DNA from: Pseudomonas floridensis
Lineage (GTDB): Bacteria; Pseudomonadota; Gammaproteobacteria; Pseudomonadales; Pseudomonadaceae
Reading direction: 5' to 3'
Length of the DNA stretch: 64,000 nt
NCBI RefSeq assembly: GCF_002087235.1
Contig: NZ_MUIO01000096.1
Coordinates: forward strand, 24,824 to 88,823
Positions within the stretch are counted from its first letter, which is position 1; each line of letters starts with the position of its first letter. The notes beneath the pieces are model-generated. The model made no database searches. It saw only the letters and a program-made list of their open reading frames with translations, and had not been told where the DNA came from. Shown here piece after piece: positions 34,868 through 43,662 of the stretch. A program made the position numbers and the translations under genes.

Positions 34868-34933
34868 GGGGCGGGTCGACACGGCTATGACACGTACAGC
34901 CTTCCCGCCCCGGGTAAGGTGTTCGTGTCATAG
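34868..34933 (-). promoter_or_regulatory. Expression platform with interleaved stems
   Basis: In transcript order the leader has CTATGACACG (34933-34924), GGGGCGGG (34911-34904), CGTGTCATAG (34894-34885) and CCCGCCCC (34875-34868). Element 1 pairs perfectly with element 3, and element 2 with element 4. The two stems cross, so they exclude each other or form a pseudoknot. Element 1 also overlaps the 3' strand of the aptamer's closing stem. The last element ends just before the AGGA site, which suggests control of translation. Confidence 0.7.
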
Positions 34934-35056
34934 GTCTTGTCAAACCACCGATCCGTCTGAGCGGATTCCGGGTCGCACGTACCATGGTCTGAGGACCAAG
35001 TATGTTGATACGTGCCGGACGAGCGTGAGGCTCGTGGGAGACTACTCCCCTAGGAC
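34927..35056 (-). promoter_or_regulatory. yybP-ykoY manganese riboswitch aptamer
   Basis: Read leftward, the transcript has GGGGAGTAG (35050-35042), CATACTTGG (35004-34996) and GACAAGACC (34941-34933), the conserved blocks of the yybP-ykoY family. A closing stem forms between GTCCTAGG (35056-35049) and CCTATGAC (34934-34927), with one mismatch. The aptamer lies directly ahead of the GDT1-type exporter gene, a known target of this riboswitch class. Confidence 0.93.
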
Positions 35057-35101
35057 GGAGCGGATTCTGCCTTCGCAAAATCCTTTCGGCAAGCTCTTAT
35101 T

Positions 35102-36100
35102 TCAAGAACGTTTGGCGCTATAGATTTTGAAGCCGTTGCCCTGAGCGCGCACTTCACAGGTGCCGACATGCTCTTCGATCAGCGGCTGATAGCGCAGAAA
35201 GTTATTTGCAACAAGGCGTAGTTCGCCACCTGATTTCAGATGTTGGCGCGCTTTTCTTAGCAGGTTTTCAGTGGCCATGTAGTCGGTATGAACACCGACA
35301 TGAAACGGCGGATTGCTCAGAATCGTGTTCAATCCCATGGGCGCGGCGTCGATGCCATCGCCGGTCAGTACCTGTGCTTCGAGACCGTTGGCGGCCAGCG
35401 TCAGGCGTGAGCTGGCGGTCGCGAAGGCATCGACATCCAGCATCACCACCTCGTTGTGCGGATAACGACGCTTGACCGCAGCCCCCAGAACGCCCGCGCC
35501 GCAGCCGAAGTCCAGCAAGTTGCCACTCGGAAGCTTGTCGATATTCTCCAGAAGTAACGCCGAGCCACGGTCCAGCCGACCATGGCTGAACACGCCGGGC
35601 AGGCTGATCACGGTCAGCGGGCCGTCCTGCAAGTCGATCTGATAAGGCTTGGCGAGGCTTTCCAGGCTGACCGCTTGCGGGGCATTTTCAACCGTGACCT
35701 GCCAGAGCTGGCAATGACGGGCGCTGTCGAGCTTGCGGGCGCGGCCGAAAGGGCTCAGTTGGCGTGCGGCGGCTTCGATACCGCCACGCTTTTCGCCCAC
35801 CAGAAACAGCTCGCGGCCCTGTAGCCGCGAGGCCAGCGCGTTGAGCAGGTAGTCCGTCAGGTCGCGGGCTTTGGGCAGAAACAGCACTGTAGCGTCGAAA
35901 GGCTCGTGTGGCGCTTCGACGCCGAAGTGCGTACGACCATCGAAGCGTGCGTCCAGCGCGGCCTGATCGCCTGCATGCCAGCACCAGCCCCTTGCATCCG
36001 GCAGTTTCCCGAGCAGGTCGTCGGCGGGTAGACCGGCCAACAATAGCGAGCCCTGAAACAGCTCGGCCTGACGGAGTAACACTTCACTGCGCGGGTCCAT
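35102..36100 (-). CDS. rsmC: 16S rRNA (guanine-1207-N2) methyltransferase
   Basis: RsmC methylates G1207 of 16S rRNA in the 30S subunit. The 332-residue protein has the duplicated methyltransferase build of the RsmC/RsmD type. The N-terminal half is degenerate. The C-terminal half carries the SAM motif LLDFGCGAGVLGAAVKRRYP near residue 196 and the catalytic NPPFHVG near residue 263. Length agrees with E. coli RsmC. It ends just upstream of the riboswitch leader. Confidence 0.9.
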   Translation of the reverse strand: MDPRSEVLLRQAELFQGSLLLAGLPADDLLGKLPDARGWCWHAGDQAALDARFDGRTHFGVEAPHEPFDATVLFLPKARDLTDYLLNALASRLQGRELFLVGEKRGGIEAAARQLSPFGRARKLDSARHCQLWQVTVENAPQAVSLESLAKPYQIDLQDGPLTVISLPGVFSHGRLDRGSALLLENIDKLPSGNLLDFGCGAGVLGAAVKRRYPHNEVVMLDVDAFATASSRLTLAANGLEAQVLTGDGIDAAPMGLNTILSNPPFHVGVHTDYMATENLLRKARQHLKSGGELRLVANNFLRYQPLIEEHVGTCEVRAQGNGFKIYSAKRS

Positions 36101-36194
36101 GGAATGGCTCCTGAAAAAGCGCGCAGTTTAACAGGGTTGGGTCGGTGGCATTCTGCAGAAAGCGACAGGATTGACGGTGTTCGATCGGCCCGTG

Positions 36195-37163
36195 TTAGCT
36201 GGTCACCACCCTGATCGGTGCACCGGCAAAGAACGCCCGGGCGTTTTCGGTCACCTGGCTGACGATGCGTTGCCGTGCTTCGCGTGCGCCCCAGGCGCTG
36301 TGCGGTGTGATGATCAGCCGCGGGATGTCACCCGCCAGCAGTGGATTGCCGGCCGCTGGCGGTTCGACACTCAGCACATCTGACGCCGCGCCACCCAGAT
36401 GGCCGTTGCGCAGCGCATCGGCCAGCGCCTGCTCGTTGATCAGGCCGCCGCGCGCGGTGTTGACGATGAGCGCGTGGGGTTTCATCAGGCTCAGTTCATG
36501 GGCACCGATCATGTCGCGGGTGTTGTCGTTGAGCGGGCAGTGCAGGGTCAGGGCATCGACCTGAGGCAGCAACGCCTCCAGCGGCAAACGGTCCGGACGC
36601 GCTGGACGGCCGGGGATCTGCCCCGACAGTACGCGCATGCCAAACGCCTCGGCCAGCCGTGCCACCGCCCCACCCAGTTCGCCATGACCGAGCAGGCCCA
36701 GCGTCTTGCCTTCCAGCTCGACGATCGGAAAATCCAGCAGGCAGAACTGCTTCGATTGTTGCCAGAGGCCCTGATGCACCGCGTGTTGATAATCCGGCAG
36801 ACGAGTAGCGAGCGCCAGCAGCAGAAGCAGCGTGTGTTGGGCCACCGAAGGCGTGCCGTAACCCTGACAGTTGCACACCGTCACGCCGTGCTCGCGGGCG
36901 GCTGTCAGATCGATATTGTTGGTCCCGGTTGCGGTGACCAGAATCAGCTTCAGATCCGAACAGGCCGCGAACGTGTTGGCATCGATCACCACTTTGTTGC
37001 TGATTACCACGTGCGCGCCTTGCAGTCGCTGCGCAACCTGGTCGGGCGTCGTACCGGCGTGCAGAACCAGCTCGCCGAAGCTTTCGCGCAAGGGGCCGAG
37101 GTCCAGATCACCCAGATCCAGAGACGTGTGGTCGAGGAAGACTGCTCTGCCGGGATTACTCAT
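36195..37163 (-). CDS. D-isomer-specific 2-hydroxyacid dehydrogenase (hydroxypyruvate reductase-like)
   Basis: The 322-residue NAD(P)-dependent enzyme has the Rossmann motif GLLGHGELGGAVARLAEAFG. The catalytic Arg lies in NTARGGLINE, and the catalytic His is in ITPHSAWGAREAR with a Glu between. It probably reduces hydroxypyruvate, glyoxylate or a similar 2-ketoacid. It is a single leftward gene, divergent from the LysE exporter. Confidence 0.88.
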   Translation of the reverse strand: MSNPGRAVFLDHTSLDLGDLDLGPLRESFGELVLHAGTTPDQVAQRLQGAHVVISNKVVIDANTFAACSDLKLILVTATGTNNIDLTAAREHGVTVCNCQGYGTPSVAQHTLLLLLALATRLPDYQHAVHQGLWQQSKQFCLLDFPIVELEGKTLGLLGHGELGGAVARLAEAFGMRVLSGQIPGRPARPDRLPLEALLPQVDALTLHCPLNDNTRDMIGAHELSLMKPHALIVNTARGGLINEQALADALRNGHLGGAASDVLSVEPPAAGNPLLAGDIPRLIITPHSAWGAREARQRIVSQVTENARAFFAGAPIRVVTS

Positions 37164-37252
37164 AGCTGTACCTTTTACGGGGAAATGGAAAAGCGTAGTG
37201 TGATCAGCCTATCAGAGCCAAGGCTCGTTCATATTCATCCGGAGGAGGCCCC

Positions 37253-37882
37253 ATGTACTGGGCAGAATTTCTCACCGTTGCACTGATCCACCTGCTGGCC
37301 GTCGCCAGTCCCGGTCCGGATTTCGCTGTGGTGGTGCGCGAGAGCGTTACCCATGGGCGCAAGGCCGGAACCTGGGCTGCGCTGGGTGTCGGTTCAGCGA
37401 TCTTCCTGCATGTCGGGTATTCGTTGCTGGGCATCGGCATCATCGTTTCCCAGTCCATCGTGCTGTTCAACGCCTTGAAATGGGCCGCTGCTGCCTACCT
37501 GCTTTACATTGGCTTCAAGGCTCTGCGTGCCAAACCCGCGAGTGCATCGGACAACGTCATCAAGACCGTTGCAGGCGAGCGCACCGCGCGTGGCGCCTAC
37601 ACGAGCGGCTTCGTCACCAACGGCCTGAACCCCAAGGCGACGCTGTTTTTCCTCTCGCTGTTCACTGTCGTGATCAACCCGCACACTCCGCTGCTGGTGC
37701 AGGGCGGTTACGGTGTCTATCTCGCGGTGGCGACTGCCTTGTGGTTCTGTCTGGTGGCCCGTCTGTTCAGTCAGGCGCGGGTACGTGCCGGGTTTGCGCG
37801 CATGGGCCACTGGTTCGACCGTGCAATGGGCGGCGTGCTGATCGCGCTGGGCGTGAAACTGGCGCTGACCGAGGTGCGCTGA
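37253..37882 (+). CDS. LysE/RhtB-family exporter
   Basis: This is a 209-residue inner-membrane amino-acid exporter with about six helices, beginning MYWAEFLTVALIHLLAVASPGPDFAVV. The VASPGPDF loop and the NGLNPKATLFFLSLF segment are diagnostic of the RhtB family. GGAGG lies just upstream of the ATG. The substrate cannot be read from sequence. It is monocistronic. Confidence 0.92.
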   Translation: MYWAEFLTVALIHLLAVASPGPDFAVVVRESVTHGRKAGTWAALGVGSAIFLHVGYSLLGIGIIVSQSIVLFNALKWAAAAYLLYIGFKALRAKPASASDNVIKTVAGERTARGAYTSGFVTNGLNPKATLFFLSLFTVVINPHTPLLVQGGYGVYLAVATALWFCLVARLFSQARVRAGFARMGHWFDRAMGGVLIALGVKLALTEVR

Positions 37883-38063
37883 GTTTGCCGATGTGAGCGG
37901 GCGATGCCTGTGACAGGTGCAAGCGTCTCAGGCCCGTCGCAGCTGGCCAGACGCCTGCACGCAGGTCATGAACAAATCATCATTTTGGCTGATTTGGCTG
38001 GCGAGGCGAGGCTCTAGAGTCCATATTTCAGGCTTGGCCTGCGAACCTTGGATAGGGACTCAT

Positions 38064-39746
38064 ATGTTACAGACTCGCGTTCTTCCGCCAGCCGATGGCG
38101 CTTATCAGTACCCTCTGTTGATCAAACGGCTTCTGATGTCGGGCAGCCGCTACGAAAAGACGCGTGAAATCATTTATCGCGATTGCGTTCGCTACACCTA
38201 CCTTGAGCTCAATGAACGCATCTGTCGTCTGGCCAATGCGCTGACTGCGGCGGGCGTCAAGGCCGGTGATACGGTGGCTGTCATGGACTGGGACAGCCAC
38301 CGTTATCTGGAATGCATGTTCGCCATCCCGATGATTGGCGCGGTGATACACACCGTCAATGTGCGTCTCTCGCCGGAGCAGATTGCCTACACCATCAACC
38401 ACGCCGATGACCGCATGGTGCTGGTCAATAGCGAGTTCGTGGGGTTGTATCAAGCGATCGCCGGGCACCTGACCACGGTCGAGAAGACCCTGCTGCTGAC
38501 TGACCTTCCAGACAAGACGGCCGACCTGCCGAATCTGGTCGGCGAGTACGAAGAACTGCTGGCTGCGGCCAGTCCCGAATACGCATTCGAGGACTTCGAC
38601 GAAAACTCGGTCGCCACCATGTTCTATACGACCGGCACCACCGGTAACCCCAAGGGTGTCTATTTCACGCACCGTCAGCTGGTTCTGCACACGCTGGGCG
38701 TATCGACCATCATGGGCTGTATCGACAGCGTGCGTTTGCTGGGCACCGATGACGTCTACATGCCGATCACGCCGATGTTCCATGTACACGCATGGGGCAT
38801 TCCCTACGCGGCGACGATGCTGGGGCTCAAGCAGGTCTATCCCGGTCGTTATGATCCCGAATTGCTGGTCGAGCTGTGGCGCAAGGAGAAGGTCACGTTC
38901 TCTCACTGCGTGCCCACCATCATGCAGATGCTGCTCAATGCCAAGGGTGCGAAGGACATCGATTTCGGCGGCTGGAAAATCATCATTGGCGGCAGCGCGC
39001 TCACGCGTACGTTGTACAAGGCCGCCAAGGCGAAGGGTATACAGCTCACGGCCGCTTACGGCATGTCCGAAACCGGGCCGCTGATTTCCGTTGCTCATAT
39101 CAACGAAGAGCTCAAAGCCGGCAGTGACGAGGACCGCATCACCTATCGGATCAAGGCCGGTGTGCCGGGGATGCTGGTGGATGCGGCGATCATGGACGAG
39201 CAGGGCAACTTCCTGCCTGCCGATGGCGAAACCCAGGGCGAGCTTGTATTGCGTGCACCGTGGCTGAGCGAAAGCTACTTCCGCGAGCCGCAGAAGGGGG
39301 CCGAGCTCTGGTCTGGAGGCTGGCTGCATACCGGCGACGTCGCAACGCTGGACGGCATGGGGTTCATCGATATTCGCGACCGCATCAAGGATGTGATCAA
39401 GACGGGCGGCGAATGGATTTCTTCGCTGGAACTTGAAGACCTGTGCAGCCGCCATCCCGCCGTGCGTGAAGTGGCGGTGGTCGGTATCCCGGATCCGCAG
39501 TGGGGCGAGCGGCCGTTTGCGTTGCTGGTGGTGCGCGAAGGTCACGAACTCGACGCCAGTGTTCTGAAAGAACACCTCAAGCCTTTCGTCGAGCAAGGTC
39601 ACATCAACAAGTGGGCGATTCCCAGCCAGATCGCGCTTGTTACTGAAATTCCCAAGACCAGCGTCGGCAAACTCGACAAGAAGCGAATGCGCCTGGACAT
39701 CGTCGAATGGCAGAACAACAACAGCGCATTTCTTTCCACGCTCTGA
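38064..39746 (+). CDS. AlkK-like medium/long-chain acyl-CoA ligase
   Basis: The 560-residue adenylate-forming enzyme has the ATP loop MFYTTGTTGNPKGVYFTHRQ near residue 190, AAYGMSETGP, and the C-terminal KTSVGKLDKKRMR with the catalytic lysine. It would activate fatty or related acids to CoA thioesters for beta-oxidation. The closest known type from memory is AlkK and the P. putida enzyme PP_0763. ATG 38064 is used; the upstream open frame adds 49 unsupported residues. DUF1302, DUF1329 and a MalT-type regulator follow. Confidence 0.9.
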   Translation: MLQTRVLPPADGAYQYPLLIKRLLMSGSRYEKTREIIYRDCVRYTYLELNERICRLANALTAAGVKAGDTVAVMDWDSHRYLECMFAIPMIGAVIHTVNVRLSPEQIAYTINHADDRMVLVNSEFVGLYQAIAGHLTTVEKTLLLTDLPDKTADLPNLVGEYEELLAAASPEYAFEDFDENSVATMFYTTGTTGNPKGVYFTHRQLVLHTLGVSTIMGCIDSVRLLGTDDVYMPITPMFHVHAWGIPYAATMLGLKQVYPGRYDPELLVELWRKEKVTFSHCVPTIMQMLLNAKGAKDIDFGGWKIIIGGSALTRTLYKAAKAKGIQLTAAYGMSETGPLISVAHINEELKAGSDEDRITYRIKAGVPGMLVDAAIMDEQGNFLPADGETQGELVLRAPWLSESYFREPQKGAELWSGGWLHTGDVATLDGMGFIDIRDRIKDVIKTGGEWISSLELEDLCSRHPAVREVAVVGIPDPQWGERPFALLVVREGHELDASVLKEHLKPFVEQGHINKWAIPSQIALVTEIPKTSVGKLDKKRMRLDIVEWQNNNSAFLSTL

Positions 39747-40108
39747 CCGGTTTTCATAACACGCGCCTGTCGTGCCACCGGGGGCGGCAGGCGTTTACGT
39801 CGCCGGTCTGGCGGCGCGCCTTGCCAAATCGCTAATTTAAGCCATTCTCCCCACCAGGCCTGTCGAGCTGGACCTCGGGAACAGGCGGGCCAGAGGCGTT
39901 GATGCTGCAAATCACACTTTAGAGGGATATGGCATCAACGCGTGCTGGCTATAGTCGGCATTGGGAATGAGCAAGAGCGCAACCTGCATTTTTTTGTCGT
40001 AGCCAATCGGGCTGCCTGATGAGTGTTGACGTCGTCAGTAATCGACGGCTGCGTCGTTTTTGGATGTTCCCCACTGCCATAACAATAAAAGCACAAGGAG
40101 TAGCGTCG
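39747..40108. other. Intergenic region with a hairpin
   Basis: This gap of about 360 bases holds no convincing gene. CGCCTGTCG at 39764-39772 pairs with CGGCAGGCG at 39785-39793, one G-U pair included, followed by TTTA; it is a likely terminator of the acyl-CoA ligase gene. The rest should contain the promoter of the DUF1302 gene, which has AAGGAG just ahead of its ATG. Confidence 0.55.
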
Positions 40109-42046
40109 ATGACAACAACCAATCCGTTCTGGCGCCGGGCCAAATTGCCCCTGGCTGTCAGTCTTGCCTCTTCGCTCGCCGGTCCTGCTTTCGGCGTCTC
40201 GTTCAACATTGGTGAAATCGAAGGCAGCTTCGACTCCTCGCTGTCCGTCGGCGCCAGCTGGTCAACGGAGAAGGCCAACAAGAACCTGATCGGCGCCAAC
40301 AATGGCGGGCGCGGTCTGTCGCAGACGTCTGACGACGGCCACTTGAACTTCAAGCGTGGGGAGACGTTTTCGAAGATCTTCAAGGGCATCCACGATCTCG
40401 AATTGAAGTACGGTGATACCGGCGTCTTCGTGCGTGGCAAATACTGGTATGACTTCGAACTCAAAGACGAAGGTCGCGAGTTCAAGGACATCAGCGACTC
40501 AGGCCGCAAAGAGGGCGCCAAGTCCTCCGGCTTCCAGCTGCTCGACGCTTTCGTGTACCACAACTATTCGATCGCCGATCAACCGGGTGCGGTGCGGTTT
40601 GGTAAACAGGTGATCAGTTGGGGCGAAAGTACCTTCATCGGCGGCGGCATCAACAGCGTCAACCCGATCGACGTCTCGGCGTTTCGCCGTCCTGGCTCGG
40701 AAATCAAGGAAGGCCTGATTCCGGTCAACATGTTCTACCTGTCACAAAGCCTGACCGACAACCTGTCTGCCGAAGGCTTTTACCAGTTGGAATGGGACCA
40801 GACGGTGGTCGACAACTGCGGCACCTTCTTTTCGCAGCCCGACGTGATCGCCGATGGCTGCGACAGTAACCTCGCCGTATTGCGCAGTCGTAGCGGCCTG
40901 AACACCTCGCTCGCAGCCGCCGGTCTTCCTGCTGCGGCACGCGGCGCGGTTTTCAACTCGCTGAGCCAGCAGGGCGTGGTGTTCGGCAACCCTGACGAAG
41001 GCGCCGTCGTGCGTCGTGGCCCTGACCGTGATGCACGTGACAGCGGCCAGTTCGGTTTTGCCCTGCGCTACAACTACGAACCGCTGGACACCGAGTTCGG
41101 CGCTTACATGATGAACTACCACAGCCGTGCGCCGATCTTCAGCGGCCGTGGCGGTTCTGCTGCCTCGTTCAGTCCGGCCGGTCTGGTGGGCTCGCTGGTG
41201 CGTAACGGCATTCCTCAGGCAACCGCCGCACGTCTGGCACCGACGTTGCTGCCCGTCGTAGTGGCCGGTAACTCCAGTTACTACGTCGAATACCCGGAAG
41301 ACATCCGCCTGTATGGCCTGAGTTTCTCCACCACATTGCCCACCGGCACCGCGTGGAGTGGCGAGATCAGCTACCGTCCGAATGCGCCGGTCCAGGTCAA
41401 CACCACCGACATCCTGTACTCGGGCATTTCACCGCTCAACCCCAACGTATCGCTGCTGAGCGGACAGCCCAACACCGATCAGCCAGGTTATCGCCGCAAG
41501 GAAATCACCCAGCTGCAGACCACCTTCACCCAGTTCTTCGATCAGGTCATGGGCGCCGAGCGTCTGACTCTGGTCGGCGAGGTCGGCTTCACCCACGTCG
41601 GCGGTCTGGAAAGCACCTCGAAGATTCGTTACGGCCGCGACCCGGTATACGGTCCGGGCCCGCTGCCCGGTGGGCAGTGCGCGACGCTCAACGCAGGCAC
41701 TCTGACCGGCGCGGATCAGAATAACCTGAGCCGTTACTGCGAGAACGATGGCTTTACCACCGCCAACTCCTGGGGCTACCGCGCTCGCGCCATCTGGGAC
41801 TACAACAGCTTCTTTGCCGGTGTGAACCTGCGGCCGAGCGTGGCCTGGTCGCATGACGTCAAGGGTTACTCGCCAGGCCCTGGCGGCAACTTCGAAGAAG
41901 GCCGCAAGGCCGTCAGTCTCGGGCTGGATGCCGAGTACCAGAACACCTATACCGCAGGCCTTTCCTACACCAACTTCTTTGATGGGAAGTACACCACGGT
42001 TGATGACCGCGACTTCGTTGCGCTCAGCTTCGGCATGAACTTCTAA
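40109..42046 (+). CDS. DUF1302 outer-membrane protein
   Basis: This 645-residue secreted protein has a signal peptide (LPLAVSLASSLAGPAFG) and the DUF1302 start VSFNIGEIEGSFDSSLSVGA. Many amphipathic strands and a terminal Phe (DFVALSFGMNF) indicate an outer-membrane beta-barrel. The start at ATG 40109 has AAGGAG. DUF1302 and DUF1329 almost always occur as a pair linked to breakdown of lipids, terpenoids or steroids. A passage or tethering role for hydrophobic substrates is inferred. Confidence 0.9.
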   Translation: MTTTNPFWRRAKLPLAVSLASSLAGPAFGVSFNIGEIEGSFDSSLSVGASWSTEKANKNLIGANNGGRGLSQTSDDGHLNFKRGETFSKIFKGIHDLELKYGDTGVFVRGKYWYDFELKDEGREFKDISDSGRKEGAKSSGFQLLDAFVYHNYSIADQPGAVRFGKQVISWGESTFIGGGINSVNPIDVSAFRRPGSEIKEGLIPVNMFYLSQSLTDNLSAEGFYQLEWDQTVVDNCGTFFSQPDVIADGCDSNLAVLRSRSGLNTSLAAAGLPAAARGAVFNSLSQQGVVFGNPDEGAVVRRGPDRDARDSGQFGFALRYNYEPLDTEFGAYMMNYHSRAPIFSGRGGSAASFSPAGLVGSLVRNGIPQATAARLAPTLLPVVVAGNSSYYVEYPEDIRLYGLSFSTTLPTGTAWSGEISYRPNAPVQVNTTDILYSGISPLNPNVSLLSGQPNTDQPGYRRKEITQLQTTFTQFFDQVMGAERLTLVGEVGFTHVGGLESTSKIRYGRDPVYGPGPLPGGQCATLNAGTLTGADQNNLSRYCENDGFTTANSWGYRARAIWDYNSFFAGVNLRPSVAWSHDVKGYSPGPGGNFEEGRKAVSLGLDAEYQNTYTAGLSYTNFFDGKYTTVDDRDFVALSFGMNF

Positions 42047-42064
42047 GAACACGGTTTTTTCGGG

Positions 42065-43441
42065 ATGACGATAAATATGAAAATAACAAAGGGTCTGTTG
42101 CAAGCCGGTCTGCTGGGCGTGTCGTTGTTGGCGACCAGCGTCATGGCGGCGGTGTCTGAGTCCGAAGCGGCAAAACTGGGGACGTCCCTGACGCCCATGG
42201 GGGCAGAAAAGGCCGGTAACGCGGCCAACACGATTTCGGCCTGGACGCCGATGCCGAAAAACGCCGGTGCAGTCGACAGCAAAGGTTTCCTGGCCAATCC
42301 ATACGCCAGCGAAAAACCGTTGTTCACCATCACGGCGGCGAACGTCGAGCAGTACAAGGACAAACTGGCGCCTGGCCAATACGCGATGTTCAAGCGTTAC
42401 CCGGACAGCTACCGGATTCCGGTGTATCCGACCCATCGCGGGGCGACCGTCCCGGATGACGTGTTCGCCGCGATCAAGCGTAACGCGACCACCACCAAGC
42501 TGGTGGGTGGCGGCAGCGGTCTGGAGAACTTCGATACGGCGATTCCGTTCCCGATCCCGTCCAACGGCGTCGAGGTAATCTGGAACCACATCACCCGTTA
42601 CCGGGGCGGCAGTGTGAAGCGTCTGGTCACCCAGGCCACGCCGCAGCCCAACGGTTCCTACAGCCTGGTGTATTTCGCCGACCAGTTCGTGTTCCGCGAC
42701 AAGATGCGCGATTTCGATCCGAAGAATCCGGGCAACGTGCTGTTTTACTTCAAGCAGGAAGTGACCGCTCCGGCACGTCTGGCCGGTGGCGTGCTGCTGG
42801 TGCACGAAACCCTCGATCAGGTGAAGGAACCGCGTTCGGCCTGGCTGTACAACGCCGGCCAGCGTCGCGTACGGCGCGCGCCGCAAGTGTCATATGACGG
42901 ACCAGGCACCGCTTCGGATGGACTGCGTACCTCGGACAACCTGGACATGTACAACGGCGCGCCGGATCGCTACGACTGGAAACTGATCGGCAAGCAGGAA
43001 ATGTATATCGCTTCCAACAGCCACAAGCTGGACGATCCGACCCTCAAGTACGCCGACATCATCAAGGCCGGTCACATCAATCAGGACCTGACCCGTTACG
43101 AGTTGCGCCGTGTCTGGCACGTGACCGCCACCCTGAAGGAAGGCCAGCGCCACATCTATGCCAAACGTGACTTCTTCATCGACGAAGACACCTGGCAGGC
43201 GGCCGTGATCGATCATTACGATGGTCGTGGCCAGTTGTGGCGTGTTGCCGAGGCGCATGCCGAAAACTACTACGACAAGCAAGTGCCGTGGTACGCCATC
43301 GAAACCCTGTATGACTTGCAGTCGGGTCGCTACGTGGCGCTGGGCATGAAAAACGAAGAGAAGCGTGCCTATGAGTTCGGCTTCACTGCGGGCACCAGCG
43401 ACTTCACGCCAAACGCCCTGCGTCAGGAAGGGGTTCGTTAA
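42065..43441 (+). CDS. DUF1329 periplasmic protein
   Basis: The 458-residue product has a signal peptide ending ATSVMA-AVSES. It contains the DUF1329 pattern EAAKLGTSLTPMGAEKAGNA and later GSVKRLVTQATPQPNGSY and the DEDTWQAAVIDHYDGRGQLW box. The fold is a LolA/LolB-like half barrel in known families, so lipid carriage is a reasonable idea but not shown. It begins 18 bases after DUF1302; ATG 42077 (MKITKG) is an equally good start. A terminator follows at 43502. Confidence 0.9.
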   Translation: MTINMKITKGLLQAGLLGVSLLATSVMAAVSESEAAKLGTSLTPMGAEKAGNAANTISAWTPMPKNAGAVDSKGFLANPYASEKPLFTITAANVEQYKDKLAPGQYAMFKRYPDSYRIPVYPTHRGATVPDDVFAAIKRNATTTKLVGGGSGLENFDTAIPFPIPSNGVEVIWNHITRYRGGSVKRLVTQATPQPNGSYSLVYFADQFVFRDKMRDFDPKNPGNVLFYFKQEVTAPARLAGGVLLVHETLDQVKEPRSAWLYNAGQRRVRRAPQVSYDGPGTASDGLRTSDNLDMYNGAPDRYDWKLIGKQEMYIASNSHKLDDPTLKYADIIKAGHINQDLTRYELRRVWHVTATLKEGQRHIYAKRDFFIDEDTWQAAVIDHYDGRGQLWRVAEAHAENYYDKQVPWYAIETLYDLQSGRYVALGMKNEEKRAYEFGFTAGTSDFTPNALRQEGVR

Positions 43442-43501
43442 ACGGTAATGTGTAGCATCGTTTGATACATGACGCCTATCCGGCGTTGACGCTTCGACAG
43501 G

Positions 43502-43525
43502 AAAGCCCCGCTCGCGGGGCTTCTT
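43502..43525 (+). terminator. Intrinsic terminator after DUF1329
   Basis: AAGCCCCG at 43503-43510 and CGGGGCTT at 43515-43522 form a perfect 8-base stem with a CTCG loop followed by CTTT. It ends the DUF1302-DUF1329 unit. Confidence 0.85.
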
Positions 43526-43662
43526 TGCATGTTGAGGCCAGCCTTATAAGCTGTAGGAATTTTGTTACAGTCTTTTCGATGATGACCTTCAAAAGGCTCA
43601 CCTAACCCGCTAGTCTCCGAGCACCGCCACGCCGAAAAAACTGATTCATACAAGAGCCGGCC

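Noticed and set aside
38067..39602. Open frame of 511 codons opposite the acyl-CoA ligase
   Set aside because: Shadow of a verified gene, with composition rich in His, Gln and Arg typical of antisense frames in high-GC DNA.
41429..42886. Open frame of 485 codons opposite DUF1302 and DUF1329
   Set aside because: It crosses two well-supported genes and their junction, which a real gene would not do without clear support.
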